Shown here: positions 5,140 through 5,300 of the stretch, in pieces
Numbering within the stretch: position 1 is the first letter of the stretch
Layout of the letters: each line of letters opens with the position of its first letter
DNA from: Firmicutes bacterium UBA1440
Lineage (GTDB): Bacteria; Bacillota; Clostridia; Peptostreptococcales; Anaerovoracaceae
DNA: 5,300 bases
Assembly: GCA_002329565.1 (NCBI GenBank)
Contig: DCTM01000034.1
Span: 8,285-13,584 of the forward strand
Direction: 5' to 3'
Notes under the pieces: model-generated
Database searches by the model: none
The model's input: the letters and a program-made list of their open reading frames with translations, nothing else
Told to the model about the DNA's origin: nothing
Made by a program: the position numbers and the translations under genes

Positions 5140-5300
5140 TTATATTTCCTCAAGTTTTAATCCGTGCGTCACCCTGTCTGACTCCTCTTTCGCCTTGGCG
5201 TTATTCCATTGATCCATAGTACCGACAAGATAGCCCGTTATCCTTCTTATACGTTCAAAACCTTCATCGTTATCATACTCTTTCCTGCCGCAGTTCGGGC
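5140..5300 (-). CDS. nrdD: Class III (anaerobic) ribonucleoside-triphosphate reductase, C-terminal fragment (partial)
   Basis: The last 52 codons of nrdD, entering from the right edge. The catalytic subunit reduces ribonucleoside triphosphates to deoxyribonucleotides under anoxia using a glycyl radical. Visible first is PNCGR, the end of a zinc-ribbon CxxC pair; the cut codon ends in GC, consistent with Cys. Next is RIRRITGYLVGT, in which the glycine encoded at 5235-5233 is the expected radical site, then the family tail WNNAKAKEESDRVTHG. The protein ends in GLKLEEI with TAA at 5142-5140. The final codons double as the ribosome binding site of nrdG. Nothing looks broken; the missing N-terminal part is an effect of the window edge. 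Confidence 0.95.
   Translation of the reverse strand, partial: PNCGRKEYDNDEGFERIRRITGYLVGTMDQWNNAKAKEESDRVTHGLKLEEI

Noticed and set aside
1..5300. Mobile element, CRISPR array, defence island or tRNA
   Set aside because: No transposase or integrase, no spaced direct repeats, no cloverleaf-like sequence; gene content is conserved housekeeping throughout.

Overview
The window looks like chromosomal housekeeping DNA from an endospore-forming, anaerobic member of the Clostridia (Firmicutes). An alpha/beta-type small acid-soluble spore protein gene points to sporulation. The end of nrdD plus a complete nrdG (oxygen-sensitive class III ribonucleotide reductase) points to anaerobic growth. Strong AGGAGG-type ribosome binding sites, T-rich terminators and TGnTATAAT extended -10 promoters fit a Firmicute of moderate GC. 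I cannot name the genus.

All genes but one lie on the minus strand, so transcription runs from the right edge to the left. From the right: the last 52 codons of nrdD (5140-5300) with its glycyl-radical motif, then nrdG (4617-5135), coupled with a 4-nt gap. Next is rpmB (ribosomal protein L28, 4306-4500), a single-gene unit with its own promoter and a hairpin terminator. A 55-aa two-helix membrane protein (4101-4268, plus strand) converges on rpmB and diverges from the next unit. That unit is an Asp23/Gls24-family gene (3588-3959) overlapping recG (1540-3591) by ATGA. After recG comes a SASP gene (1283-1486) ending in a strong terminator. The last group is rsmD (635-1180), coaD (86-577) and the N-terminus of a gene that runs off the left edge (1-82). 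rsmD and coaD each have a good candidate promoter.

The order rpmB / Asp23 / recG / SASP / rsmD / coaD is a variation on a familiar Firmicute neighbourhood joining ribosome components, rRNA methylation, fork rescue and CoA synthesis. In Bacillus subtilis the fatty-acid-kinase gene fakA (yloV) follows the Asp23 gene yloU; here it is absent and Asp23 is coupled directly to recG.

Two annotated starts should move inward because the longer versions begin inside or at the ribosome binding site: SASP to ATG at 1486 (67 aa) and nrdG to ATG at 5135 (172 aa). I see no mobile element, CRISPR array, tRNA or rRNA, and no gene-free stretch above 300 bases. No undescribed multi-gene system is evident. The least explained item is the small membrane-protein gene at 4101-4268, which is preceded by a sequence matching the late mother-cell SigK promoter consensus.
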